DNA of 64,000 bases from Neisseria sp. Marseille-Q6792. GTDB lineage: Bacteria > Pseudomonadota > Gammaproteobacteria > Burkholderiales > Neisseriaceae. Each line of letters begins with the position of its first letter. Position 1 is the stretch's first letter. This document shows, in pieces, positions 28,985 through 37,658 of the stretch. Under the pieces are notes generated by a model, which searched no databases, was not told the origin of the DNA, and worked only from the letters and a program-made list of their open reading frames with translations. Position numbers and translations under genes: made by a program. The DNA lies in the NCBI RefSeq assembly GCF_943181435.1, contig NZ_OW969598.1, forward strand, positions 1,054,001-1,118,000, written 5' to 3'.

Positions 28985-29732
28985 TCCGCTGCCACAGCCA
29001 TTCACGATTGCGATATACCCGGCGGCATTCCCGACTGCCGTTCAGCAGAAAACGCACCCATTCCAAACCGCTCCAATATGCCTCGGGCAGCATACCGGCT
29101 TCAGACGGCATATCGTCCGAAGCAGACAAAGTCAGGCTGTAACGCGTCCCTTTGGTCAGAACCATCGCCAAAGCATAAGCAAACGGCGCGCGCGTTGCCG
29201 ATACGGCATATCCTTCCGGCAGCGGATCGTCCGCCACCAAAACCAAAACCGACCCGCATCCCTCTTCCAACAGGGACGCCGCTTCCGCCAATGCCGTTTC
29301 CACACCGTCGGCACACACGGCCAATGCCGTCTGCTCGCTCATATCCTGACGCAATATCGACCATTGCCCAGCCGTTGCATTGTGCACCGACAAACCGAAC
29401 GAAGTCGGCGACACGGTATGCGATTTCAACAGTTCCAACCACAAATCGAAACTGCGCGCCATTTCCCCGTCGTGCGAGGCATAAACTACCGGACTGCCGG
29501 GATGGGCGGAGGCAATGTCCCAAGCCGCGTCGCATACCAAACGCGCCGCCTTACTCAAACGGCGGCGCTGCATAGCGGGCAGGAACGGCAATTCCGGCCT
29601 GACATCGGGCAAACCGTCGACAAAATCCGGACATTCCGCCCATTTTGCCCACTGCGCCATATCGCGCATTTTGCTGCCCGAAACCCGCCAGTCGGCGATG
29701 TCGAAGTGAAACCGGCAAATAATCGGCAGCAT
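28977..29732 (-). CDS. Ketosynthase-like protein without active-site Cys (ApeC-type chain length factor)
   Basis: A 251-residue protein resembling the N-terminal half of a beta-ketoacyl synthase (VVYASHDGEMARSFDLW, TSFGLSVHNATAGQWSI, ADGVETALAEAASLL). The usual Cys-Ser-Ser nucleophile elbow is absent and the C-terminal His region is missing. In Xenorhabdus a protein of this type (ApeC) pairs with ApeO as an inactive partner. First gene of the left arm; start follows GAAAGAA. Role inferred from position and similarity. Confidence 0.72.
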   Translation of the reverse strand: MLPIICRFHFDIADWRVSGSKMRDMAQWAKWAECPDFVDGLPDVRPELPFLPAMQRRRLSKAARLVCDAAWDIASAHPGSPVVYASHDGEMARSFDLWLELLKSHTVSPTSFGLSVHNATAGQWSILRQDMSEQTALAVCADGVETALAEAASLLEEGCGSVLVLVADDPLPEGYAVSATRAPFAYALAMVLTKGTRYSLTLSASDDMPSEAGMLPEAYWSGLEWVRFLLNGSRECRRVYRNREWLWQRNG

Positions 29733-29886
29733 AGTTTCTTTCAAAAATTTACACTGTGCCACATTCTAACCAAAGCCTATCTGCCTGACAATGCCGAAAG
29801 CCAAACGCATTTCTGCCCCCTTTCTCCGACAACGCTGCCTCTCGGCAAACCGCCGGAATTAGCCTGAATTTACATTTATCATTATA
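29733..29886. promoter_or_regulatory. Divergent promoter region between the two arms of the aryl-polyene cluster
   Basis: 154 bases between the ApeC-type gene (minus) and the dehydratase (plus). A TATAAT at 29883-29888 overlaps the first possible dehydratase start, so if it is a real -10 the dehydratase begins at the later ATG (29920). No clear operator palindrome. Confidence 0.45.
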
Positions 29887-30411
29887 ATGCCCGTATTTGC
29901 CAGCCTGCCGCCGCAATATATGGACACACTGCCAGAATGCCCGATTACCGACACCGCCTCCCTGCTGCCGCACAGCGGGCGTATGGTTCTGATAGACCGC
30001 ATTACCCGATACGGCGATGATTTTGTCGAAGCAGGGGCGCAGATAAAACCCGACCACATCCTGCTGGTCGGCGGCATACTGCCCTACACGGCATTTATCG
30101 AACTGATGGCGCAGGCTGTCGGCGCATATGCCGGCATCCAAGCCCGAAAAAACGCACGGCCGGTCCGGCTCGGCTTCCTGCTCGGCACGCGCAAACTTGA
30201 AATCTTCGCCCAATCCGTCCCTGTCGGCACGCATCTGCTGGCAACGGCGCATATGTCTATTCAGGATGCCGGGGGAATGGGCGTGTTCGACTGCGAACTG
30301 CGTTGGACAGACGCGCCGGAAACTTCGTCCGGAACACTCCCTTCAGACGGCATTTTGGCACGCGCCTCACTCAACGTGTACAGTCCCGAACACCCTGTCA
30401 AAACAACTTAA
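29887..30411 (+). CDS. 3-hydroxyacyl-ACP dehydratase, hotdog fold (ApeP-type)
   Basis: A 174-residue hotdog protein with LLPHSGRMVLIDRI near the start and FIELMAQAVGAYAGIQ, the pattern of FabA/FabZ-like ApeP dehydratases. ApeP works with ApeI to form the trans double bonds of the polyene. Two starts are possible: ATG at 29887, or ATG at 29920 (163 residues), which removes 11 residues before the conserved region. A DUS near 30343 is translated as PSDGI. Confidence 0.82.
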   Translation: MPVFASLPPQYMDTLPECPITDTASLLPHSGRMVLIDRITRYGDDFVEAGAQIKPDHILLVGGILPYTAFIELMAQAVGAYAGIQARKNARPVRLGFLLGTRKLEIFAQSVPVGTHLLATAHMSIQDAGGMGVFDCELRWTDAPETSSGTLPSDGILARASLNVYSPEHPVKTT

Positions 30412-30448
30412 TGCCGTCTGAACAGGCACACACATACGGAGAACAACG

Positions 30449-31177
30449 ATGACCGAAACCGTCCTGATTACCGGCTCCAACAGGGGCATAGGCAAAGCCG
30501 CCGCACTCGGTTTGGCGGAAGACGGCTTTGATATCGCCGTCCACTGCCGCAGCCGTCGCGACGAAGCCGAAGCCGTGGCGGAAGAAATCCGCGCTTTGGG
30601 CAGAAATGCGCGCGTGTTGCAGTTTGACGTGTCCGACCGCGAAGCCTGCCGCGAGATTCTGACCGCCGACATCGAAGCAAACGGCGCGTATTACGGCGTG
30701 GTGTTGAACGCCGGACTGACGCGCGACAATGCCTTCCCCGCGTTTTCAGACAACGATTGGGATGTGGTGCTGCGGACTAATTTAGACGGTTTTTACAATG
30801 TATTGCATCCGCTGGTTATGCCGATGATACGCCGCCGCAAAGCCGGACGGATTGTGTGCATGGCATCGGTATCCGGCCTGACGGGCAACCGCGGGCAGGT
30901 CAATTACAGCGCGTCAAAAGCGGGCATTATCGGCGCGGCAAAAGCTTTGGCGGTTGAGTTGGCAAAACGCAAAATTACCGTCAACTGCGTGGCGCCGGGT
31001 CTCATCGATACAGAGATTGTCGATGAAAATGTACCCGTCGAAGAAATCTTAAAGGCCGTCCCCGCCGCGCGTATGGGGCTGCCGGAAGAAGTGGCGCACG
31101 CGGTGCGTTTCCTGATGGATGAAAAAGCGGCGTACATCACGCGCCAGGTGATTGCGGTGAACGGAGGTTTGTGTTGA
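30449..31177 (+). CDS. 3-oxoacyl-ACP reductase, FabG-like (ApeQ-type)
   Basis: A 242-residue short-chain dehydrogenase. NADPH motif TGSNRGIGKA, NAGLTRDN, catalytic YSASKAG (Tyr and Lys), and a C-terminal VIAVNGGLC. It reduces the beta-keto group in each polyene elongation round. Ribosome site GGAG before ATG. Its stop overlaps the start region of the next ketosynthase. A second FabG paralogue must exist for housekeeping fatty acid synthesis, but not in this window. Confidence 0.9.
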   Translation: MTETVLITGSNRGIGKAAALGLAEDGFDIAVHCRSRRDEAEAVAEEIRALGRNARVLQFDVSDREACREILTADIEANGAYYGVVLNAGLTRDNAFPAFSDNDWDVVLRTNLDGFYNVLHPLVMPMIRRRKAGRIVCMASVSGLTGNRGQVNYSASKAGIIGAAKALAVELAKRKITVNCVAPGLIDTEIVDENVPVEEILKAVPAARMGLPEEVAHAVRFLMDEKAAYITRQVIAVNGGLC

Positions 31178-32409
31178 ATACTAGAAGGGTCGCAATAACA
31201 GGCATAGGTGGCATTACCGCCTTCGGCCGGGATTGGCACAGCATACAGGCAGCATTCAAAGCCGAAAAAAACGCCGTCAAATATATGGATTGGCGCGAAC
31301 GTTTCCCCGAATTGGAAGCGCAACTGGGTGCGCCGATTGAGGATTACGCACCGCCGAAACATTGGACGCGCAAGCAGCTCAGAAGTATGGGACGCGTGTC
31401 GTATTTGTGCGTCGATGCGGCGGAGCAGGCTTTGACGGATGCCGGTTTGCTCGGAGACGAAAGTATTACCGACGGACGGATGGGCGTTGCCTGCGGCTCT
31501 TCCAGCGGCAGCACCAAAGACATCGGCGATGTGGGCGAATTGTTGCTAACCGGCACGTCGCGCAACTTCAGTGCCAACACCTATGTGCGTATGATGCCGC
31601 ACACCACCGCCGCCAATATCGGCATCTTTTTCGGGCTGAAAGGGCGCATCATCCCGACATCGAGCGCGTGTTCGTCCGGCAGCCAAGGCATAGGTTATGC
31701 CTACGAAGCCATCAAATACGGGCTGACCGATATGATGCTGGCGGGCGGCGGCGAAGAATTTTGCCCGTCCGAAGTGTATGTTTTCGACTCGCTTTATGCC
31801 GCCAGCCGCCGCAACGGCGAACCGGAAAAAACCCCGCGCCCATACGACGTAAACCGCGACGGTCTGGTCATCGGAGAAGGCGCGGGGATTTTCGTATTGG
31901 AAGAATTGGAACACGCCAAACGGCGCGGTGCGAAAATTTACGCCGAACTCGTCGGCTACGGTGCCAACAGCGACGGCAGCCACGTTACCCAGCCGCAAAA
32001 AGACACGATGCAGAAATGTATGGAACTCGCGCTGCAGGACGCGGGCATCACGCCTGACAAAATCGGTTATGTGAACGGGCACGGCACAGCAACCGAAAAA
32101 GGCGACATCGCCGAAACGCTGGCGACTGAAGCCGTGTTCGGATTTGTGCCCATCAGTTCGCAAAAAAGCTATTTGGGACACACGCTCGGCGCGTGCGGCG
32201 CGCTGGAGGCGTGGTTCTCGATTGAAATGATGAACGGCGGCTGGTTTGCACCGACCCTGAACTTGAACGACATCGATCCGCGCTGCGGCAAGGTAGACTA
32301 TATTTTAAGCGGCGGCCGTGAAATCGAAACGGATTATGTGATGAGCAACAATTTCGCCTTCGGCGGCGTGAACACTTCACTGGTGTTCAAACGTTGGAAG
32401 GACGGATAA
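31171..32409 (+). CDS. Beta-ketoacyl-ACP synthase, FabF-like (ApeR-type)
   Basis: A ketosynthase of 412 residues from the GTG at 31171, or 411 from the TTG at 31174, which has better spacing to GGAGG. The catalytic triad is intact: Cys167 in SSACSSGSQG, His in GHGTATEKGD, and His in YLGHTLGACGALE. Cys-His-His marks an elongating condensing enzyme. It overlaps ApeQ by a few bases. In other aryl-polyene clusters ApeR follows ApeP and ApeQ in the same order. Confidence 0.9.
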   Translation: MLNTRRVAITGIGGITAFGRDWHSIQAAFKAEKNAVKYMDWRERFPELEAQLGAPIEDYAPPKHWTRKQLRSMGRVSYLCVDAAEQALTDAGLLGDESITDGRMGVACGSSSGSTKDIGDVGELLLTGTSRNFSANTYVRMMPHTTAANIGIFFGLKGRIIPTSSACSSGSQGIGYAYEAIKYGLTDMMLAGGGEEFCPSEVYVFDSLYAASRRNGEPEKTPRPYDVNRDGLVIGEGAGIFVLEELEHAKRRGAKIYAELVGYGANSDGSHVTQPQKDTMQKCMELALQDAGITPDKIGYVNGHGTATEKGDIAETLATEAVFGFVPISSQKSYLGHTLGACGALEAWFSIEMMNGGWFAPTLNLNDIDPRCGKVDYILSGGREIETDYVMSNNFAFGGVNTSLVFKRWKDG

Positions 32410-32471
32410 AACCGCACAATCCGATTACATCATATTGATTTAAAACGGAATAAAACAACAAACTGCCGCTT

Positions 32472-33104
32472 TCAGACTTCCTTGCCGCCTATCCGCTCGA
32501 TATGGCAAACCGTCCGGACGGCATCCGTTCCGCAATACTGCCAATCCAATTCGGCAGCTCCGCGCCACACGCAGGCGACAACCGCGTCGCCGCACCAGAT
32601 TGCGCTGACGGCGTGCCAACCGGTTCCGCCATCCGCGCGCAAGCCGCAAACCGCCGAACCGTCGGTCAGATAACCGACTTTCGCCATATCTTGCGGAAAA
32701 CCCAAACCGCAGGCTTTGAGCAGTGCTTCCTTAATGCACCACAGGCGGTAAAAAGCCTCTGCCTGCCAACCGGAACGTGCCAAAAAAACCCGTTCTTCAG
32801 GGGAACAAACCCATTCGGCAAGTGCCTGAAAATTGCGCGGACGGACCGTTTCAATATCGACACCGCAAACCGTGCCGCCGTCGCAGACCAAAACCGCCGC
32901 CCGCCCTTTGCTGTGCGAAAGCGAACATATCTTGCCGCCCTGCTGCTTCAGGAAGCGGCTGACCCGCCAATCCGTCCGCCCTGCCAATTCCGGCGCGCGC
33001 AGCAAACGCGCCCTGTCCGCATCGTCCAGACTGGATTCCCGATAAGCAGCGGCGGCCGACGCATCGGCAAGGCGGCACTGCAATACTGTTTTATCATCCG
33101 GCAC
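32472..33104 (-). CDS. 4'-phosphopantetheinyl transferase, Sfp/EntD type
   Basis: A 210-residue transferase that would convert the two carrier proteins to their holo forms. LSHSKGRAAV, GVDIETVRPR (metal ligands) and WCIKEALLKACG (conserved W-x-x-KE-A-xx-K) are all present. It is transcribed against its neighbours, converging with the ApeR-type gene and diverging from the ligase with only 29 bases between starts. It corresponds in position and role to the transferase of other aryl-polyene clusters (ApeB by my recollection of the nomenclature). Confidence 0.9.
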   Translation of the reverse strand: MPDDKTVLQCRLADASAAAAYRESSLDDADRARLLRAPELAGRTDWRVSRFLKQQGGKICSLSHSKGRAAVLVCDGGTVCGVDIETVRPRNFQALAEWVCSPEERVFLARSGWQAEAFYRLWCIKEALLKACGLGFPQDMAKVGYLTDGSAVCGLRADGGTGWHAVSAIWCGDAVVACVWRGAAELDWQYCGTDAVRTVCHIERIGGKEV

Positions 33105-33133
33105 GACACCCTCCGTTCTGCCATTTGGAATAT

Positions 33134-34849
33134 ATGACCCGAATGTTTGACATCAACTTCTCCGACAATACGCCGATTGCCCTCGACCCGCTGTGGACCC
33201 GCGCCGATTTTATACGCACGGTACACACCCTGTCGTTCAAATTAACGCAAAACAACATCCGTTCGGCGGCATTGTGGTTTGACGATGCCGCGCTGTTCGC
33301 ATGTGCATTGCTTGCCGTTTGGAATAGCGGCGGCAAAGCCCTGCTGCTGCCGAATACCGCGCCCGGAAACCTGACTTGGGCGGAATCCGCACAAATCCTG
33401 CTGACCGACACCGATATTGTTTCAGACGGCATCCGCGTTTGGCAAATGCCAACCCCTTGCGGCGGTATGCCGTCTGAAAGCCGCATACCGCAAGCATTGG
33501 ACATCCCGCCCGAATCCGAAGTGCATTTGCGTACTTCGGGTTCCGGCGGGGAAGCCAAAACAATCGTCAAAACCGCCGCGCAAATCGAATCGGAAGCCCG
33601 CGCGCTGGCTGCGACAATCCCGTTCGGACGCGGCAAAACCGCCGTCCTCGGCAGCGTATCGCCGCAACATATGTACGGACTGACCTTCCGCTTCGCGCTT
33701 CCGCTGCTGACGGGGTGGACGATGATCCGCAGGCAAAACGCCTATCCCGAACTGCTGCTGTCGGCAAGCCTGAACGTGCCGTCCGATTATCAAAATGTCT
33801 GGATTGCCAGCCCCGCCCTGCTCAACCGTTTCGGCGAAAATCGGGATTGGGCGGCGTTAAACGGAAGGATAGACGGCATCGTTTCCGCAGGTGGGGAACT
33901 CCCCCCGGAAACCGCCGCCCTGTTGGAACAATATGCAGTCCGCCCTTATGAAGTTTACGGCAGTACGGAAACCGGCATCATTGCATCCCGCCAAAAACAG
34001 ACCTTATGGCAACCGTTCCCCAACGTCTCCGTCCGCAATACCGGCAAATCGGTGGAAATATCCTCGCCGTGGACAAATGGCTTGCAATACATTGCCGATT
34101 GCATCGAAACACACGAAGACGGTTTTGCCCTGCTGGGCAGGCAGGACAGGATAATCAAATTGGCAGACAAACGCATTTCGCTCAACCAAATCGAACACGA
34201 ATTACTGAAACACCCCTGGATTGCCGACGCACATTGCGCCCTGCATCCGGAACACGGACGCATTGCCGTTTGGGCGGCACTCGATACGGAAGGCATCACG
34301 GCGTGGCTGGAACAGGGGCGCACCGCCGTTATCGCCGCACTCAAGCAACACCTTGCCCAAACGCAAGACACGGCTGCCCTGCCGCGCTACTGGCGTTTTA
34401 CAGACCGTCTGCCGCGCAACGGACAAGGGAAAATTACCGCAGCAGACTTTCAGACGGCATTGGCAGAACCCGCCGCGCCGCAATGGCACACCTTGCCGCC
34501 CGAAGGAAACCGGTTGCGCTATCAAACCCGCGTACCGCCGGATTTGCCCTATTTCGGCGGACATTTTTCCACCTTCCCACTCGTCCCCGGCGCAGTCGAA
34601 TTGGAATGGGTACGCCGGCTTGCCGCACGGCACCCCTTCGGCAGGCAAAACATTATCCGCATCGAAAACCTGAAATACCAACAGTTTATCCGCCCGTATG
34701 ACGACATTTCCGTAGAACTCGGATACGATGCCGATAAAAACAAACTGTCATTTAAAATCCAAAAACAGGATGCCGCCTGCGCCTCGGGGAAACTGGTATT
34801 CGACACGCCGCAGGACAGTCCCGATCCGGCCGCAAGGGAAGAACGATGA
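33134..34849 (+). CDS. Fused AMP-dependent acyl/aryl ligase and 3-hydroxyacyl-ACP dehydratase (ApeH-ApeI fusion)
   Basis: A 571-residue two-domain protein. Residues about 1-455 are an adenylate-forming ligase: RTSGSGGEAKTIVK (A3 loop), YGSTETG (A5), LLGRQDRIIKLADKRISL (A7-A8) and NGQGKI (A10 Lys). It should activate an aromatic acid, probably 4-hydroxybenzoate, onto a carrier protein. Residues about 460-571 are a hotdog dehydratase: PYFGGHFSTFPLVPGAVELEWV. In E. coli-type clusters these are two genes, apeH and apeI. Three DUS copies are read in frame (SDGI, MPSES, FQTA). Start ATG at 33134 follows TTGGAA; 33143 also possible. Confidence 0.85.
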   Translation: MTRMFDINFSDNTPIALDPLWTRADFIRTVHTLSFKLTQNNIRSAALWFDDAALFACALLAVWNSGGKALLLPNTAPGNLTWAESAQILLTDTDIVSDGIRVWQMPTPCGGMPSESRIPQALDIPPESEVHLRTSGSGGEAKTIVKTAAQIESEARALAATIPFGRGKTAVLGSVSPQHMYGLTFRFALPLLTGWTMIRRQNAYPELLLSASLNVPSDYQNVWIASPALLNRFGENRDWAALNGRIDGIVSAGGELPPETAALLEQYAVRPYEVYGSTETGIIASRQKQTLWQPFPNVSVRNTGKSVEISSPWTNGLQYIADCIETHEDGFALLGRQDRIIKLADKRISLNQIEHELLKHPWIADAHCALHPEHGRIAVWAALDTEGITAWLEQGRTAVIAALKQHLAQTQDTAALPRYWRFTDRLPRNGQGKITAADFQTALAEPAAPQWHTLPPEGNRLRYQTRVPPDLPYFGGHFSTFPLVPGAVELEWVRRLAARHPFGRQNIIRIENLKYQQFIRPYDDISVELGYDADKNKLSFKIQKQDAACASGKLVFDTPQDSPDPAAREER

Positions 34850-34898
34850 ACCGCCTTCGCACAGGCAAATAAGATTACCGCCTTACCTTAATATAAAT

Positions 34899-35621
34899 AT
34901 GAACATCCTCGCCCTCATCCCCCATTACAACCACCCGACAACCGTCGGCACGGTCGCGCACGGCCTGCGCGCCTGCGGTTTGGACGTGTTGGTCGTGGAC
35001 GACTGCTCGCGTCCCGACTGCATACCCGTTTTAGAAAATCTGGCTTCAGACGGCATCCGCGTCATCCGCCGCACAAGCAACGGCGGCAAAGGCGCGGCAG
35101 TACGCACGGGTTTCGAGGCGGCGGCGGAGCTGGGATACAGCCACGTCCTGCAAATCGACGCCGACGGGCAACACTGTTTGGACGACGTGCCAAAGTTCGT
35201 CCGTGCCGCGCAACTCAATCCCGAAGCCCTCGTCTGCGGTCAGCCGCAATACGGCGGCGACGCGCCCAAATCCCGATTGTACGGGCGCAAGATTACCGAC
35301 TTTTGGAATATGGTTCATACCTGGTCGTCCGATATTAAAGACGGTATGTGCGGCTTCCGCCTTTATCCGTTGCCGCCTGCGTTGGCGGTCATACGCGGAG
35401 AATACATCGGCAACCGTATGGACTTCGATATCGAAATCCTGATCCGGCTATATTGGCGCGGCATCAAAACCATGTGGATACCCACGCCCGTCCGTTACGC
35501 CGCAGACGGCATTTCCCACTTCCGCGCCCTTGCCGACAACATCCTTATCAGCCAAATGCACACACGGCTGTTTTTCGGTATGCTCAAATGGCGTTGGCGC
35601 ATCTTGAAAGGCGCATTCCGA
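34899..35621 (+). CDS. Family 2 glycosyltransferase (ApeJ N-terminal type)
   Basis: A 240-residue cytoplasmic glycosyltransferase with ILALIPHYNHPTTVG, VVDDCSR, GGKGAAVRTGFE, and the DXD-like QIDADGQH, as in DPM1/DPG synthase-like GT2 enzymes. It may glycosylate the polyene or its lipid carrier. In several aryl-polyene clusters this domain is fused to an acyltransferase; here it is separate and its TGA overlaps the next ATG (ATGA at 35621). The frame itself runs to 35624 with the stop codon. Start ATG at 34899; no strong ribosome site. Confidence 0.85.
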
Positions 35622-36550
35622 TGAACGGCGCATCCCGACACTGGGCGGAACAAAACGAACGCGGCAACCGCCTGTTCCTCAAGCTGACGGCGGTGATTGT
35701 CCGTTATCTGCCCCCTTTTTTAATGAAACCGTGTATTTGGTTTGTCGTCCTATATTTTTACCTGACCTCGCCCCGGGTGCGGAAAAACCTCCATACCTAC
35801 CAAAACCGCCTGCGGCATACCTTTCCCGACGCTATGCTGTCTGAAAACCGCATATTCGCGCAGTTTTTGGCATTCGGTGAAGCCGTTTGCGACCGGTTTG
35901 CCGTATGGCAGCGCAAAATACGTTACGAAGACTTGATTATCGAAGACCCCGACAACCTGACCGCCGCCATGTATCAAAACGGGCGCGGGCAGATTTTTGC
36001 CTGTTCGCACCTGGGCAATACGGAAATCTGCCGCGCACTGGTTTCCCACCACCGGAATTTCAAACTCAACGTCCTCGTACACAGCCGCCACGCACAAATG
36101 TTCAACGAAGCCCTGCAACAGGCGGGCGCGGACAAAATCCAACTGATACAGGTAAGCGACTTGGACGCATCGCTGATGATGACGCTTAACCGGCGCATTG
36201 AAGCAGGGGAATGGTTGGCAATCGCCGCCGACCGCATTCCCGTCCGGGGCGAAAAAACCGTAACCGTCGATTTTTTGCAACACCGCACCGAAATACCCCA
36301 AGGGGCGTGGATTCTGGCATCGCTGCTGAAAACCAAGGTCAACGCGCTGTTTTGCATCAAACAGGACGGACGCTACCGCCTGAAACTTCGCCCTATGACC
36401 GACACATCGGATTGGACGCGGGTGGAACGCACGCAAAAAATCAAAGAATCCGCACAACATTTCGCCCGCATCTTGGAAGAAGAATGCCGTCTGAATCCGC
36501 TGCAATGGTTCAATTTTTACGACTTTTGGCACACGGAGCACCATCCCTGA
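35621..36550 (+). CDS. LpxL/HtrB-like lysophospholipid acyltransferase (ApeJ C-terminal type)
   Basis: A 309-residue acyltransferase. One hydrophobic segment (about 35-50), then ACSHLGNTE holding the H-x4-E catalytic pair of the LpxL/LpxM family, and IAADRIPVRGEKTVTVDFL with the conserved DR..R stretch. Overlaps the glycosyltransferase by ATGA and the thioesterase by TGATG, so translation of the three is coupled. It may transfer the finished polyene to a glycolipid. Substrate is inferred from cluster context only. Confidence 0.85.
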   Translation: MNGASRHWAEQNERGNRLFLKLTAVIVRYLPPFLMKPCIWFVVLYFYLTSPRVRKNLHTYQNRLRHTFPDAMLSENRIFAQFLAFGEAVCDRFAVWQRKIRYEDLIIEDPDNLTAAMYQNGRGQIFACSHLGNTEICRALVSHHRNFKLNVLVHSRHAQMFNEALQQAGADKIQLIQVSDLDASLMMTLNRRIEAGEWLAIAADRIPVRGEKTVTVDFLQHRTEIPQGAWILASLLKTKVNALFCIKQDGRYRLKLRPMTDTSDWTRVERTQKIKESAQHFARILEEECRLNPLQWFNFYDFWHTEHHP

Positions 36551-36990
36551 TGAACAAAAAACACATTTTCTGCCGCCACAGCCACATCATCCAAGTCCCA
36601 TTTTTCGATGTCGATCCGATGCAGATCGTCTGGCACGGCAACTACGTCAAATACCTCGAAGTCGCACGCTGCGCCTTCCTCGACAGCATAGGCTACGGCT
36701 ACGATGAAATGGGCAGGCGGGGCTTCAGTTGGCCCATCGTCAAAATGGACTTGAAATACATACGCCCCGCACGGTTCGGACAAACCATCCGCATCGATAT
36801 GGCAATCGTCGAAATCGACACTTGCCTGCGTATCGACTACACTTTGTCCGATGAGCAAACCGGCGAAAAACTGACCCGCGCATCGACCACGCAGGCGGCA
36901 GTATCCCTAAAAACCGGAGAAACACAGTTCCAAACGCCGGAAAGCTGGCTCGAAGCCATACAGAGTCATCCGACTTTTCAAGCCACATAA
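36550..36990 (+). CDS. 4-hydroxybenzoyl-CoA-type thioesterase (ApeK-type)
   Basis: A 146-residue hotdog thioesterase. FFDVDPMQIVWHGNYVKYLEVAR contains the catalytic Asp of the 4HBT/YbgC family (D-x-D-x-x-x-x-V-x-H-x-x-Y). Start ATG shares its A with the preceding TGA. It may release polyene acyl chains from the carrier protein or edit stalled ones. A single reverse DUS (37003-37014) follows. Confidence 0.88.
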   Translation: MNKKHIFCRHSHIIQVPFFDVDPMQIVWHGNYVKYLEVARCAFLDSIGYGYDEMGRRGFSWPIVKMDLKYIRPARFGQTIRIDMAIVEIDTCLRIDYTLSDEQTGEKLTRASTTQAAVSLKTGETQFQTPESWLEAIQSHPTFQAT

Positions 36991-37048
36991 GCCACCGTCC
37001 GTTTTCAGACGGCATTTTTACCCATTATTGCCACACCGACAGACAACC

Positions 37049-37642
37049 ATGAAAAAACACCTGCTTGCCGCACTCCTTGCCGCAACCGCCCTTTCCGCCT
37101 CGGCATTTTCCACTGCCGAACTGACCCGGATACTGCAAAAACCCGACAACATCCAAGGCAGCTTTATCCAATACCGCCATCTGAAATCCCTATCCAAACC
37201 GATGGCTGCAACCGGAAAATTCGTATTGATGCCCAAACGCGGTCTGCTCTGGCAGATGCAAAAACCGTTTGCCGCCACCCTGCGCGTCCGTTCAGACGGC
37301 ATCAGCCAATGGAACGGCAAAGGCTGGATAATGCCCGATACCGGAAAATTTTCCGGACAAAGCAGGCAAATCAAACTCTTTCTCGACCTGATCGGCGGCG
37401 ATACGCAAGGGCTGGAAAAACAGTTTGACCTGAAACTCGAAGGGTCGGCGCAAAAATGGACGCTGCAACTCACACCGAAAACACTGGTGATGAAACAAAT
37501 CTTCAACCATATCGACATCAGCGGGGACAACGTCGTACGCCGTATCGAACTACATGAAAAACAAGGGGACAAAACCGATATGCAGTTTAACGGCATAACC
37601 GTCGGCAACCCTCTGGACGAATTTGCCAAACAATCACTCTGA
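37049..37642 (+). CDS. LolA-like outer membrane lipoprotein carrier (ApeL-type)
   Basis: A 197-residue periplasmic protein. Cleavable signal MKKHLLAALLAATALSASA, then a LolA/LolB-like half-barrel sequence (IQGSFIQYRHLKSLSKPM, GLLWQMQKPF). It is distinct from housekeeping LolA and forms a pair with the MMPL exporter downstream. It probably carries the polyene lipid across the periplasm. A DUS at about 37289 is read as RSDGI. Start at MKKHLL; 7 upstream in-frame residues do not form part of the signal. Confidence 0.85.
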   Translation: MKKHLLAALLAATALSASAFSTAELTRILQKPDNIQGSFIQYRHLKSLSKPMAATGKFVLMPKRGLLWQMQKPFAATLRVRSDGISQWNGKGWIMPDTGKFSGQSRQIKLFLDLIGGDTQGLEKQFDLKLEGSAQKWTLQLTPKTLVMKQIFNHIDISGDNVVRRIELHEKQGDKTDMQFNGITVGNPLDEFAKQSL

Positions 37643-37658
37643 CACCGTCCGAACCGCT

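Noticed and set aside
33890-33910. C6 run in the ligase gene as a phase-variation tract
   Set aside because: Too short to be unstable at notable rates and deep inside the coding region with an intact frame.
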